From Deltaproteobacteria bacterium (GTDB taxonomy: Bacteria > UBA10199 > DSSB01 > JACPFA01), in the NCBI GenBank assembly GCA_016183235.1, contig JACPFA010000010.1:1-64000 (forward strand): a stretch of 64,000 nucleotides of DNA. Reading direction: 5' to 3'. The translations under genes and the position numbers were made by a program. The notes below the pieces were generated by a model. That model made no database searches, was not told the origin of the DNA, and worked only from the letters and a program-made list of their open reading frames with translations. Positions within the stretch are counted from its first letter, which is position 1. Each line of letters starts with the position of its first letter. Positions 36,535 through 44,970 of this stretch are shown piece by piece.

Positions 36535-37416
36535 ATGGCTTCCCCCAATTTCCACCTTAAAAGTTCCATTTATATGAGTCTGTGCGCCTTTTTCTTTTGC
36601 ATCATGGCAGCTTTGGTCAAAGCCACTTCTCGCAGCATTCCCCTCTTTGAAATCATCTTTTTTCGCGGGCTGCTTTCAACTTTATTTTTGATCCCCCTTT
36701 GCTTGCATTTTAAACTACCACTACGAGGCAATAATCAACGTTTGTTGGTCATGAGAGGCCTTTTTGGTTTTACGGCATTGATTTTTAATTTCTTTGCCTT
36801 AAGCAAAATCAGTTTGGTCAATGAATCCGTGTTAAGGCAAACCACGCCCATTTTTGTGATTCTGTTATCGCTCATTATTTTTAAAGAACGCTTTTTCCCC
36901 TCTTTATTAATTTTTATTTTAATCGCCGTTTTTGGAATTATCTTGATTCTAAAACCCCAAAATAATTTTGTTAATTGGGGTTCACTTTCTGCCATTTTTG
37001 GGGCGTTCTTAGCCGCTTGCGCCTATCTTAGCATTAGGCAGCTTCACTCCAGCGAAGAAACTCCGATCATCTCACTTTATTTTTCATTAGTTTCCGCCTT
37101 AGCCGCACTACCTTTTCTGCTTTGGCACTGGGAAACCCCAGACTTAAAATCGACTTTGAGTTTACTGGGCATCGGAATCAGTGGCACGCTTGGGCAATTA
37201 ACCCTCACTCATGCCTATAAATATTCTGAAGCTAGCTGGGTTACCCCTTTTACCTACCTACAAGTTCCCTTTAGCTTGGTCTTAGGTATTTTATTTTTTA
37301 AAGAAGTGCCTGATTTATTATCTTTTGGCGGTCTCATCTTAACCATGGCTAGCTGTTTAATTTTAGTGATCATTAAAACCCGTATGGAGAAAAAAGACCT
37401 TGTCCCCCTTACCTGA
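36535..37416 (+). CDS. EamA/DMT-family transporter
   Basis: A 293-residue membrane protein with ten hydrophobic segments in two halves, each like an EamA domain (FFCIMAALVKATSRSIPLFEI..., and SLSAIFGAFLAACAYLSIRQ, ending in WVTPFTYLQVPFSLVLGILF). Drug/metabolite transporter family members export metabolites or amino acids; the substrate cannot be told. The start codon follows no visible SD but the length is usual. Its stop overlaps the Nudix gene by 17 bp. Confidence 0.85.
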   Translation: MASPNFHLKSSIYMSLCAFFFCIMAALVKATSRSIPLFEIIFFRGLLSTLFLIPLCLHFKLPLRGNNQRLLVMRGLFGFTALIFNFFALSKISLVNESVLRQTTPIFVILLSLIIFKERFFPSLLIFILIAVFGIILILKPQNNFVNWGSLSAIFGAFLAACAYLSIRQLHSSEETPIISLYFSLVSALAALPFLLWHWETPDLKSTLSLLGIGISGTLGQLTLTHAYKYSEASWVTPFTYLQVPFSLVLGILFFKEVPDLLSFGGLILTMASCLILVIIKTRMEKKDLVPLT

Positions 37417-37813
37417 AGTTACCGTTGCCGCAGCCATTATTTGGAAAAACAAAAAGGTGTTGGTGAGCTTGCGCAAAAGTCACCAACATTTGGGGGGGGA
37501 TTGGGAATTCCCGGGTGGAAAACCGTTGCCTGGTGAAAGCTTAGAAGCATGTGTTAAACGAGAAGTGAAAGAAGAAATCGGCATTGAAATCAAAATCAAA
37601 AAACTCTTTTCTCAAACCGAGTTTGAATACCCGGAAAAAAAGGTAAACCTTTTCTTTTTCGAATGCTCCTATTTATCAGGAGAAGCTCAAAACTTAGAAG
37701 TCGAACAAGTTTTATGGGCCACCCTCGCCCAGTTAAAAACCCTCAACCTAGCCCCCGCCAACCAATCCACTTTAGACCAGTTGTTTCACGTGCATAAAAA
37801 CCAACTTTTGTGA
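37400..37813 (+). CDS. Nudix hydrolase (MutT-like)
   Basis: About 137 residues; the frame begins at a TTG within the end of the transporter gene, with GGAG ~12 bp upstream. The Nudix box is GGKPLPGESLEACVKREVKEEIGI, split here as GGKPLPGESLEAC and REVKEEIGI (GX5EX7REUXEEXGU). The MutT-like N-terminus VAAAIIWKNKKVLVSLRK suggests hydrolysis of 8-oxo-dGTP or a similar nucleotide. The tail has the second-substrate motif of MutT-like enzymes. Confidence 0.82.
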   Translation: MSPLPEVTVAAAIIWKNKKVLVSLRKSHQHLGGDWEFPGGKPLPGESLEACVKREVKEEIGIEIKIKKLFSQTEFEYPEKKVNLFFFECSYLSGEAQNLEVEQVLWATLAQLKTLNLAPANQSTLDQLFHVHKNQLL

Positions 37814-37891
37814 AACCCCGTTCCACAAACCGTCTATTTTATGGACGCAATGTCTTGTTATCGAACTGCTCTTAATAAATTGCCGCATCTA

Positions 37892-38078
37892 AAAAGTTTT
37901 AGTGAAGTCGGCAGAGGCTTCCAGGGGTCCGTGTCGCCCAGGGGTTACGGCCCCTGGGCGCACTCAAAGTCTCGGCTTTCACGACTATATAGCCATAGAG
38001 GTGAAAGCTGGAGTTTACCCTGAGCAAAGCGACAGGGACAAACCCCTTCCAGCCTCAGCCGACTTCACTAAAACTTTT
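37892..38078. repeat. palindromic element, family 1, copy b
   Basis: Arms AAAAGTTTTAGTGAAGTCGG (37892 on) and CCGACTTCACTAAAACTTTT (ending 38078) are perfect over ~21 bp. The two internal hairpins of family 1 are present, inverted relative to 5896-6060, with an extra TTTACCCTGAGCAAAGCGAC inserted on the right. This is the left hairpin of a twin element (38105-38306 is the right one). Confidence 0.85.
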
Positions 38079-38104
38079 CACATCTCTTCAAATATTTACA
38101 GAAA

Positions 38105-38306
38105 GTCTTTTCGGGGTGGGTAGAGGTAATTTGAGAGCCTGTAGCGCAGGAAGGAGGCCGTAGGAGGGCTATAAAAATTCTATTGTTTTTGTGAGTTGGA
38201 GGACGACAGAGGAGTACTCCAACTCACAAAAAACAAAGAATTTTTTAGCCCGAGTAGGCCGACTGGGCGCGGGCTCTCAAATTACCTCTACCCACCCCGA
38301 AAAGAC
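38105..38306. repeat. palindromic element, family 4, copy a
   Basis: Arms GTCTTTTCGGGGTGGGTAGA... and its exact complement are perfect over 35 bp (38105-38139 and 38272-38306). The core contains GGAGGACGACAGAGGAGTAC and TTTTTAGCCCGAGTAGGCC, as at 51725, 61961 and 62194. Right hairpin of a twin with 37892-38078; the junction reads CTTCAAATATTTACAG. Confidence 0.87.
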
Positions 38307-38335
38307 GTGACTTTATTTGCAGAATAAAAAGGAAG

Positions 38336-38402
38336 ATTGCCACGCTCGGTATCATGGGTCCCCCGGTCAAGCCGGGGGATGACAGAAGCAGCTCGCAATG
38401 AC
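38336..38402. repeat. partial small REP with a TCCCCCGG hairpin
   Basis: TTGCCACGCTCGGTATCATG..., TCCCCCGGTCAAGCCGGGGG and GCTCGCAATGACAG resemble the interior of the nested element at 20940-21055, in reverse orientation. Confidence 0.55.
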
Positions 38403-38433
38403 AGTGGGCCTGCTGGGTTCAGAATGATATGAT

Positions 38434-38447
38434 GGCATCAATTGTGC
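38434..38447 (+). promoter_or_regulatory. sigma-54-like promoter upstream of the 56-codon ORF
   Basis: TGGCATCAATTGTGC has the invariant GG (38434-38435) and GC (38446-38447) twelve bases apart. Transcription would start near 38459, just before AGGAGG (38462-38467). Part of the consensus is missed, so this is suggestive. Confidence 0.4.
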
Positions 38448-38472
38448 ACTGGAAAGATGGCAGGAGGTTTTT

Positions 38473-38643
38473 ATGAATGTGCTTGCTTCGCAAGATCGGA
38501 AACAAGAAACTGAAATTTTAGAAAAAAAGATCCAGGAAAAACGAAAAAAATTATTACTGGATTTTGAAGAAAACCTGCATTTAGGCTTAAATCACCAGAT
38601 TCGTTGGATCCAAAAATACTATGAATTAATGGAGCGGTGTTGA
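38473..38643 (+). CDS. 56-residue basic helical protein (small ORF)
   Basis: AGGAGG (38462-38467) five bases before ATG is the strongest ribosome site in the area, and the identical AGGAGGTTTTTATG occurs before the 41031 gene. The product is a highly charged helix (ETEILEKKIQEKRKKLLLD, then LHLGLNHQIRWIQKYYE). No signal peptide. The last 25 bp overlap the end of the convergent subtilase gene. No family recognised; a regulatory or secretion-adaptor role is only speculation. Confidence 0.6.
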   Translation: MNVLASQDRKQETEILEKKIQEKRKKLLLDFEENLHLGLNHQIRWIQKYYELMERC

Positions 38644-40706
38644 AACTTCCGTAAGAAAACCAAGGTTAGAAATCCCAATAGCCATGCACTTGCCCCCCAT
38701 GGGGCGTTAGCATGGCTATTGAGTTGGCAGCCAAGACTAAAATTAATATCGATGGCACCCGGATCACTGGGGTCATCAGGGCTTTCTGTTTCTTCAGAGG
38801 CCAAGAAATTGACCTCTGCCTCTGATGTGCTAATGTCATCGGTAATGGTTAGTCTAACCACATAGTCCCCATTAGTATCTGGTTCCAAGTAGGCAATGGC
38901 TTGATCAGCACTCTCAATACTTGCCGCACTACCTTCGGGCTTGCTTACTAAACTCCATTCATAAGCTAAATCCACCGTGGTGCTAAAAGAGGTTGAATTA
39001 GAGGCATCTAGCTTGATTTTTTGTTTGAGGGGAACTTTAGGCCTGCCATTTTGAGAATCGAAATCATTGCCTTGTTCTGTTGTATGCTTGAACGAAACGG
39101 TAGGTGGCAATGTGGTACCTGGAACTTTGGCTTCAATCCTTACGTAGTCAACCGAACTGCTGGTATAAGCATCGTGCACCGTAAGCCCTGCCGTATAAAC
39201 TCCTGCGGTGGTGGGCACAAAACTAAAGCTGTTGGAACTACTGCGGCTACTCACTTGGGTGGTATCGCCATTGGGGTCAGCCAAAGTCCAAGAAAAAGTA
39301 ACCGTATCCCCATCGTCATCGGTTGCTGAACCGTTCACCTGTACCGTCGCGCCTACTGCGACCGTCCTATCACTCCCCGCACTGGCCACAGGCGCGTGGT
39401 TCGATAAACTAGGGTCCCCCTCCAAAATAGAACCCCATAAGCTAAGGGTCTTGCCGCTCACGGTTTTATTGGTTAAGGAACTAAGCTCTCGCCCCCCATT
39501 TAAAATCAAATCTTTAATTTCGCGATGAGTTTTCCCCGGATAAATCGCCCACAGCATCGCTGCAACACCCGACACATGCGGGGTGGCCATCGATGTCCCA
39601 CTCATATACGCATAGCGACTGCTTGGATAAGTACTATAAATCCAAACCCCGGGCGCACCCACATCCACAGAGTAATATCCATAATTCGAAAAATAGGCTA
39701 TCGATTCATCATAACTAATCGCCGCAACAGAAATAACATTATTGTAAGAATAAGAAGAAGGATAATGGGGATAATAATCGGTATTATAAGCATCATTCCC
39801 AGATGCTGCTATAACCAGCATGCCACCACTATCCGCTCTAGAAATAGCCCAAGCCAGACTCGAAGAATAACCATAGCCCCCCCAACTGTTACTGGTAATT
39901 TTAGCCCCTTTGTTTCGGGCGTAATCAAGGGCAAGCACGGCATCATAGTAGCTGCCATAACCACCTGCTGATAAAAATTTCAAAGCCATGATTTTGGTTT
40001 TCCACGCCACGCCCACTACCCCAATGCCGTTATTTCCAACTGCTGCAATGGTTCCCGACACGTGGGTGCCATGGCCATGATCGTCATAAGGGTCACCATC
40101 ATAATTCCAAAAGTCATACCCATAATAATCATCGATATAACCGTTGCCATCATCATCCAAATCATTGTCGGGAATTTCACCCGAATTTGTCCACATGTTG
40201 GCAGCCAAGTCAGGATGAGTATAGTCAACACCCGTATCAATGACGGCCACAATAACATCATCACTACCGGTGCTAACTTCCCAAGCTTCCTCGGCCAAAA
40301 TATCATTCCCTGAAACGCCGCTAAACTGGCCCGTATTATTAATCCCCCAAAGATAGCTGTAATAAGGATCGTTAGGTGTTCTTTCAAGGCGAATGACATA
40401 ATTGGGTTCAGCGGTTAATACCCCGGGCGCTTCCTCCAAATTTTTCAAAGTATCTTCTATCTTCTCTCCTGAATAATCTTCCATGAGAAGGGTTTTACCA
40501 TCTACACTTGAGTTCACGGGATACAAGGAATGGTCTTCAATGGCTTGATCAATCATGTCGTTGGTTGCTTTGGGGGCAAAACGCACGAGTATTTCATTAC
40601 AAAAATATTCTTCATTTTTAGTTTCACAGGTCCGTCCCCACACGCTGGAAGGAAAACAAAATACCAATAGCAGCAAGACAGCTAGTACTTCCCTAAGCAC
40701 ACGCAT
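38619..40706 (-). CDS. secreted subtilisin-like serine protease with PKD domain and C-terminal anchor
   Basis: About 695 residues from the ATG at 40706. Signal peptide VLAVLLLLVFCFPSSVWG, then an inhibitor-like propeptide (EILVRFAPKATNDMIDQAIE). The S8 catalytic triad is Asp in IVAVIDTGVDYTHPDL, His in DHGHGTHVSGTIAAV and Ser in MSGTSMATPHVSGVAAML. Next come a PKD-like domain (SAGSDRTVAVGATVQVNGSA) and a second beta domain. The tail GCQLNSHANAPWGASAWLLG followed by a hydrophobic segment and basic RKFQHR resembles MYXO/JDVT-type sorting signals (Cys, TM, basic). Likely exported and anchored or processed at the cell surface. Confidence 0.9.
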   Translation of the reverse strand: MRVLREVLAVLLLLVFCFPSSVWGRTCETKNEEYFCNEILVRFAPKATNDMIDQAIEDHSLYPVNSSVDGKTLLMEDYSGEKIEDTLKNLEEAPGVLTAEPNYVIRLERTPNDPYYSYLWGINNTGQFSGVSGNDILAEEAWEVSTGSDDVIVAVIDTGVDYTHPDLAANMWTNSGEIPDNDLDDDGNGYIDDYYGYDFWNYDGDPYDDHGHGTHVSGTIAAVGNNGIGVVGVAWKTKIMALKFLSAGGYGSYYDAVLALDYARNKGAKITSNSWGGYGYSSSLAWAISRADSGGMLVIAASGNDAYNTDYYPHYPSSYSYNNVISVAAISYDESIAYFSNYGYYSVDVGAPGVWIYSTYPSSRYAYMSGTSMATPHVSGVAAMLWAIYPGKTHREIKDLILNGGRELSSLTNKTVSGKTLSLWGSILEGDPSLSNHAPVASAGSDRTVAVGATVQVNGSATDDDGDTVTFSWTLADPNGDTTQVSSRSSSNSFSFVPTTAGVYTAGLTVHDAYTSSSVDYVRIEAKVPGTTLPPTVSFKHTTEQGNDFDSQNGRPKVPLKQKIKLDASNSTSFSTTVDLAYEWSLVSKPEGSAASIESADQAIAYLEPDTNGDYVVRLTITDDISTSEAEVNFLASEETESPDDPSDPGAIDINFSLGCQLNSHANAPWGASAWLLGFLTLVFLRKFQHRSINS

Positions 40707-40976
40707 ATTCCCCCCATAAGTGCCCATCTATTGGAAATAGAGCAAATTATGTACCATCTTTTGTAATTTTAATCGTATGATTTGATTGGGGTTTTAAGTG
40801 ACATTTTTTCCAGGCTGGGTGATTTTTTACCTAGGCTCCATCATGTTGGTAGAAACCAAAATTGCTCTTTGGCCACGGCCCAAAAGAGTTCAATTTTCGT
40901 ACTCATCGACCGATTTTCAATCATTCAATTTCTTAAAAATCTTAAAAATATAAATTATTTCAATAAGATAAAGTTA

Positions 40977-40990
40977 GGCACGAGTCCTGC
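40977..40990 (+). promoter_or_regulatory. sigma-54-like promoter of the 41031 gene
   Basis: AGGCACGAGTCCTGCA matches TGGCACG-N4-TTGC except two bases, with GG at 40977-40978 and GC at 40989-40990 in the exact 12-base phase. Transcription would start near 41002, 19 bases before GGAGG (41021). Confidence 0.5.
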
Positions 40991-41030
40991 AATCTCTTGG
41001 TTGTCATCAAACTTATACCAGGAGGTTTTT

Positions 41031-42221
41031 ATGTCCAATGCAGCTCAAGTTCCCAATGCAACAACTTACAACAATTTGGTCTATTATACCCAGTGGCGGG
41101 TAGCAGCTAACTCACCGCATACCCATTGTTCTGCACCAGCCATGCAAGACCCATCTCAAATTCAACAGGCCTATTATCTCCTAACCCAGGGGCAGACCTA
41201 CGCGCAGCCACCTGTAGCTGCCAATGAAACCGCACGGCTGTGGGGGGACCCACACGCTGAAGGTGGGGATGGTGATAAATTTGACTTCATGGGAGAGGCT
41301 GGCAAAACTTACAATATTTTTAATGATTCAGGTATCAACTTGAATGGTAAGTTCGAAGCCGTGGGCAGCAATGGCGCCACCGTGGTAGGTGAAACCGGCT
41401 TAACCTTAGGCAGCGGCAACCAACAAAGTTTTATCACAGTAAGTAGCAGGCCCACGGGGCAAGTGATGATCAATGGAGTGGCCGTACCCCCGGGTAGCCA
41501 TGTGATGCTGCCGGATGGTTCTAGTCTCGAAGTTTCTCCGGATGGGAAGACCGTCACGATCCACAGCCCTCATGAAGGTTACACGATTACACAAAAAATC
41601 GTGAAAGAAGGCGCAGACGGCGAACTAGAGGTCAGGGTTCAATCGGGCGCCAATGGTGTGGCAAGCGATGGCCAGATGCCGGGCGGCCTGTTGGGCGAAA
41701 CCTTTGACGCTGACAAGCTTGCCAAAACCAGCACCGATAAAAATGGCGCAGGCGCACTCAAGTATTCGCCCAATTATTACGAAGTGCCCAATGGTTTGTT
41801 TGGCAAGGCAGAGGTGGTGAAATTGCTCGACCAAGAACGCGAGCAAGATCGGCTTTTTCAACTGATGATGACGGCACTAGCCAGTGGCAATGTCACCATG
41901 GCCATGATGATCTACGCCCATCTCGAAACTAAAACGGCCAATCAACTCACAAAAACTCTGGTTGGCAAACTACAATCGCTGCAGGCCCAAAAGAAAGAAC
42001 TTATCACTAAGATTCAAAATGCACCCAATGGAGAAGAAGGTACTAAACAACTCCAAGCCCTCAATCAAGAAGTGGGAACGGTTAACGATGACATCAGTAT
42101 GTTGCAATCGTTCATGAAAGAAGTGGTGCAAAATAAAAATCAAGCCGTTGAATTTGCCAGCAACTTTACCTCGGCAGAACACCAAACCACCATGTCTGTC
42201 ATTAGATCCATGCGTGGTTAA
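41031..42221 (+). CDS. protein with vWD/DUF1521-like GDPH domain and helical C-terminus
   Basis: 396 residues from the ATG at 41031, with GGAGG upstream; a longer upstream frame is rejected as untranslated leader. The N-terminal ~65 residues are Tyr/Gln/Pro-rich. Residues ~68-200 hold ARLWGDPHAEGGDGDKFDFM, the GDPH...FDF signature of von Willebrand type D/DUF1521 beta domains, then Asn/Gly-rich sheet. Residues ~260-396 are helical, with a long coiled coil. No signal peptide is visible, so export by a dedicated system (type III or other) is possible but unproven. A sigma-54-like promoter precedes it. Confidence 0.65.
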   Translation: MSNAAQVPNATTYNNLVYYTQWRVAANSPHTHCSAPAMQDPSQIQQAYYLLTQGQTYAQPPVAANETARLWGDPHAEGGDGDKFDFMGEAGKTYNIFNDSGINLNGKFEAVGSNGATVVGETGLTLGSGNQQSFITVSSRPTGQVMINGVAVPPGSHVMLPDGSSLEVSPDGKTVTIHSPHEGYTITQKIVKEGADGELEVRVQSGANGVASDGQMPGGLLGETFDADKLAKTSTDKNGAGALKYSPNYYEVPNGLFGKAEVVKLLDQEREQDRLFQLMMTALASGNVTMAMMIYAHLETKTANQLTKTLVGKLQSLQAQKKELITKIQNAPNGEEGTKQLQALNQEVGTVNDDISMLQSFMKEVVQNKNQAVEFASNFTSAEHQTTMSVIRSMRG

Positions 42222-42230
42222 ATACAAATA

Positions 42231-42427
42231 GTCGGTTTTGTCAGAGACCCCCCTCACTGACAAAGCCGGCGCTCCAGCGGCGACCTTCATGGGGCCAGAG
42301 GGCATGGAAGCCTTCCGCGTTCCCGCCCAGAGGCGGGCCGCGGCTTTCCATGCCCTCTGGCCCGCATGAAGGGCCCGCCGCTTCCGCGATGGCTTTGTCA
42401 GTGAGGGGGGTCTCTGACAAAACCGAC
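42231..42427. repeat. palindromic element, family 3, copy d
   Basis: Arms GTCGGTTTTGTCAGAGACCC... (42231-42267) and the exact complement (42391-42427) are perfect over 37 bp. The core GCGCTCCAGCGGCGACC, CGGGTTCCC-like, and CGCCGCTTCCGCGATGG is family 3 in reversed orientation relative to 25321. Between the 41031 gene and rpoZ. Confidence 0.88.
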
Positions 42428-42493
42428 CAACTACTACTAGACGGAGGCTGATAAACATGTTAGCCGACTGCCTCCTACTAAGAGAGGTTATCT

Positions 42494-42703
42494 ATGGCTC
42501 GTGTGACTGTTGAGGATTGTTTAAGAAATGTTGAAAATCGGTTTGCCCTCTGTCATTTAGCGATTCGGAGGGTTAAGCAACTCGATAAAGGTGCCCATCG
42601 TTTAGTGGATAGCAAAAACAAAAATGTTGTTACCTCGCTCCGTGAAATAGCTGGTAATCGAGTTCGGGTGGTAAAAGAAACTTTACCCGACGTTCGGGAA
42701 TAA
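42494..42703 (+). CDS. rpoZ: RNA polymerase omega subunit
   Basis: A 69-residue protein beginning [17 protein letters not shown], the omega signature, with [16 protein letters not shown] near the middle. Omega helps assemble beta prime and binds ppGpp. GAGAGG precedes the ATG. It lies between two elements and ends 6 bp before the 42710 one. Confidence 0.92.
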   Translation: MARVTVEDCLRNVENRFALCHLAIRRVKQLDKGAHRLVDSKNKNVVTSLREIAGNRVRVVKETLPDVRE

Positions 42704-42709
42704 TCTAAA

Positions 42710-42833
42710 GGGGACCTCTAAAAAGGGCCCAGATGCAAGGCGCCCGCAAAGCCGCGATCCTCACGTATTTCCATATACGCTCCGGTCGCGTCTTTGCGGG
42801 CGCCTTGCATCTGGGCCCTTTTTAGAGGTCCCC
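42710..42833. repeat. palindromic element, family 2, copy c
   Basis: GGGGACCTCTAAAAAGGGCC... (42710-42750) pairs perfectly with 42793-42833 over 41 bp. The core is the exact reverse complement of the 35087 core. A stray terminus (GGAACCTCTAA on the minus strand) remains just to the right, at 42847-42857. Confidence 0.9.
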
Positions 42834-42858
42834 CCAAATCCAAGTTATTAGAGGTTCC

Positions 42859-44913
42859 CTAAAAACTATAATGCAATTGTAACTCTGGGATGAATTCAAC
42901 AAGCCCTTTGCCCTGCGCGCCATAGTTACTGGTGTCTAAAAAGTTGGGGGTATTAACCCGCACTTTTCCACCGCTGTGCAAAGAAAGATCTCTTACTTGA
43001 AAAGAGACTGGGTAAAGCAGCAAAGAAATTCCCATGCCTAAACCCCAAGGGTCTTGCTCATTGCCAAAAAATAGCACTGGCACTTCTAAGCCTACTCCAA
43101 CCTCAGGAATATAAGCCCCAACTCCATAAGCTAAAGTGGCCTCCCAAGACATTGCCCATTCAACGGGTACCGCGTCGTAACGTAGCCCTAAAGTGACCCC
43201 TATCCCACCATTAAACATCAAGCCTTCTCTTTTGGGATTTGCCAATTGTAAAAACAACTCGAGCTGATGAATGCCGGCTAGACTATAACCATAGCCCAAT
43301 CCCACTTGCAAATCACGATCGAGCAGACCTGTGATTTCTCGCTGAAGAAAATCATAGAGAGCTTGAGTATTGTATTCCCAAAAATCCGTTCTTAAACGAC
43401 GAAATCGAATCCCATCATTAAAACCAAAATTAGTCATCCCAATGGTCTTGCCAATCTGAACATTAATCTGGGTTAAACCCACCACATCGGGAAGAACCTG
43501 CGGTTTTAATAAAACAGACTTTCCCGACTCAACTTCTTCCCATCCCGGAAACACGTCTTGCAAAAAATTCAAGGTGCCGCCCCGTAAACTACCGGTTTTG
43601 GCGTCAATTAATGCGGTCTTTTCTTGGGCCAATTGATTGCCATGGGCTAAATAAGAAACCGAGAAGGTCACGCGTTTGTTTTTATTACATTGATAAACAT
43701 CGGTCTGGTCGGCTTTAAAAAGATAATAGTGAGTATCACCAAAAACATGCTGCAACTCACCCTTTTGATCTAAGATCAAATAAGCACTTTCTGAATCGGC
43801 TTGATGAGAATAACCCCGCGCTGGCCTACGCGTCACTTCCTCGCCGTATTTACCCTGGGGAGGAAGGCTGCGCACATAAAGCGGGGTATAAATAAAAATT
43901 CTGTCTTCCAAATGTAGGGGATGCACACGCACCGACCCGTGCAGATAAGATTGGGCATGTTTTTTGATCCACTCCGTGTCATTAATAATTTTATCATCGA
44001 AAACTAACTCTGCCCCTGGGAAATCAAGCGCCATCACAATTGCCAACCGTTGTTTTTCTTCTTGCGTTATGCTTGCATCGTTAAACTTACGAACAAAAGG
44101 ATAAAAGAGCCCTTGCAATTGGGGGTGAGACAAAAGATTTTTTAACAAGTTGGAATCGGATAAATTTATTTGGATAAATTTCGAACCCGGCTTATATGCA
44201 GGATCAATCAAATTCACTAGAAGATCTTGAAACTTGGCCGGGATATTCCCAACGGGAATTTTTAATTGGGAATGGGCTGAAAAAAATTGGAAAGAGGTTG
44301 GAAAGTCATCGTCTTGGCGCAAAATAAATTCAGGCACCCACTGATTTAACAAACCCAAAGACAAATGAGTAATATCTAAATCACCATTGCGCGACACAAA
44401 GGCTTCACGCACATAGGCTTCAGGGTGCTGGGCTAAAGCACTAAGCGTTTCTCCGACCCCTCGAAGCTTCGCATTGGGGAAAAGGCTTGCCCATTCTTGA
44501 ACCTGCATGAGCCTCCCCGTTTTTTGCCACACTTCATCAATTAATTTAGGTTCAAGAGTGGTTCGCTCGGGGTCAAAACGTAATGGCACCTTTGAAAAAT
44601 CAACTTTTGCTACATCAACCTCGCTTTGAAAACAACGACCGACTAAATCAGCACCATCTTGTGGGGTTAAGGCTCCGTTTGGTTTTCCCCACTGATAAAA
44701 TTGAGCGGCTACCCATTGCCAATAAGTTGAATGCTGAAACCCCGGAACTTTGAGATAATAATCAATGAAGTGAATAAGCTCTGCCTGTTGCAAAACCCCA
44801 TCAGCGTTACCTAAGCCCTGATCTAAACGAAAGGCCCATTCCTTAAAGGTTGAAAGCTCAACCGCAGGGCAAGTATTTGATAGATTATTGAGTTCTAGAT
44901 AGCGGACGACCAA
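42859..44913 (-). CDS. large protein of unknown function with beta-rich C-terminus
   Basis: 684 residues, no signal peptide. Residues ~25-55 contain LDQGLGNADGVLQQAEL and ~70-90 GKPNGALTPQDGADLVG, two EF-hand-like loops (D-x-G-x-A/G-D/A... acid-E). The C-terminal ~250 residues are alternating beta strands, with GLGYGYSLAG, GGIGVTLGLRYDAV and final ...LHYSF, like an outer-membrane beta barrel. Part-soluble, part-barrel architecture cannot be explained without a leader; the start may be upstream. The stop is followed directly by a stray element end. Function unknown. Confidence 0.55.
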   Translation of the reverse strand: MVVRYLELNNLSNTCPAVELSTFKEWAFRLDQGLGNADGVLQQAELIHFIDYYLKVPGFQHSTYWQWVAAQFYQWGKPNGALTPQDGADLVGRCFQSEVDVAKVDFSKVPLRFDPERTTLEPKLIDEVWQKTGRLMQVQEWASLFPNAKLRGVGETLSALAQHPEAYVREAFVSRNGDLDITHLSLGLLNQWVPEFILRQDDDFPTSFQFFSAHSQLKIPVGNIPAKFQDLLVNLIDPAYKPGSKFIQINLSDSNLLKNLLSHPQLQGLFYPFVRKFNDASITQEEKQRLAIVMALDFPGAELVFDDKIINDTEWIKKHAQSYLHGSVRVHPLHLEDRIFIYTPLYVRSLPPQGKYGEEVTRRPARGYSHQADSESAYLILDQKGELQHVFGDTHYYLFKADQTDVYQCNKNKRVTFSVSYLAHGNQLAQEKTALIDAKTGSLRGGTLNFLQDVFPGWEEVESGKSVLLKPQVLPDVVGLTQINVQIGKTIGMTNFGFNDGIRFRRLRTDFWEYNTQALYDFLQREITGLLDRDLQVGLGYGYSLAGIHQLELFLQLANPKREGLMFNGGIGVTLGLRYDAVPVEWAMSWEATLAYGVGAYIPEVGVGLEVPVLFFGNEQDPWGLGMGISLLLYPVSFQVRDLSLHSGGKVRVNTPNFLDTSNYGAQGKGLVEFIPELQLHYSF

Positions 44914-44970
44914 AGGCTACCCCTAAAATAAAATAAACAACCCCGTCTCGAATAAGATATGGAAAAGTTG

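Noticed and set aside
37860-38320. CRISPR array
   Set aside because: The many repeats are palindromes of different families with no regular direct repeat/spacer spacing and no cas genes in the window.
40782-41030. N-terminal extension of the 41031 gene
   Set aside because: The upstream part contains the sigma-54-like promoter and has no ribosome site; ATG 41031 has GGAGG at the correct distance.
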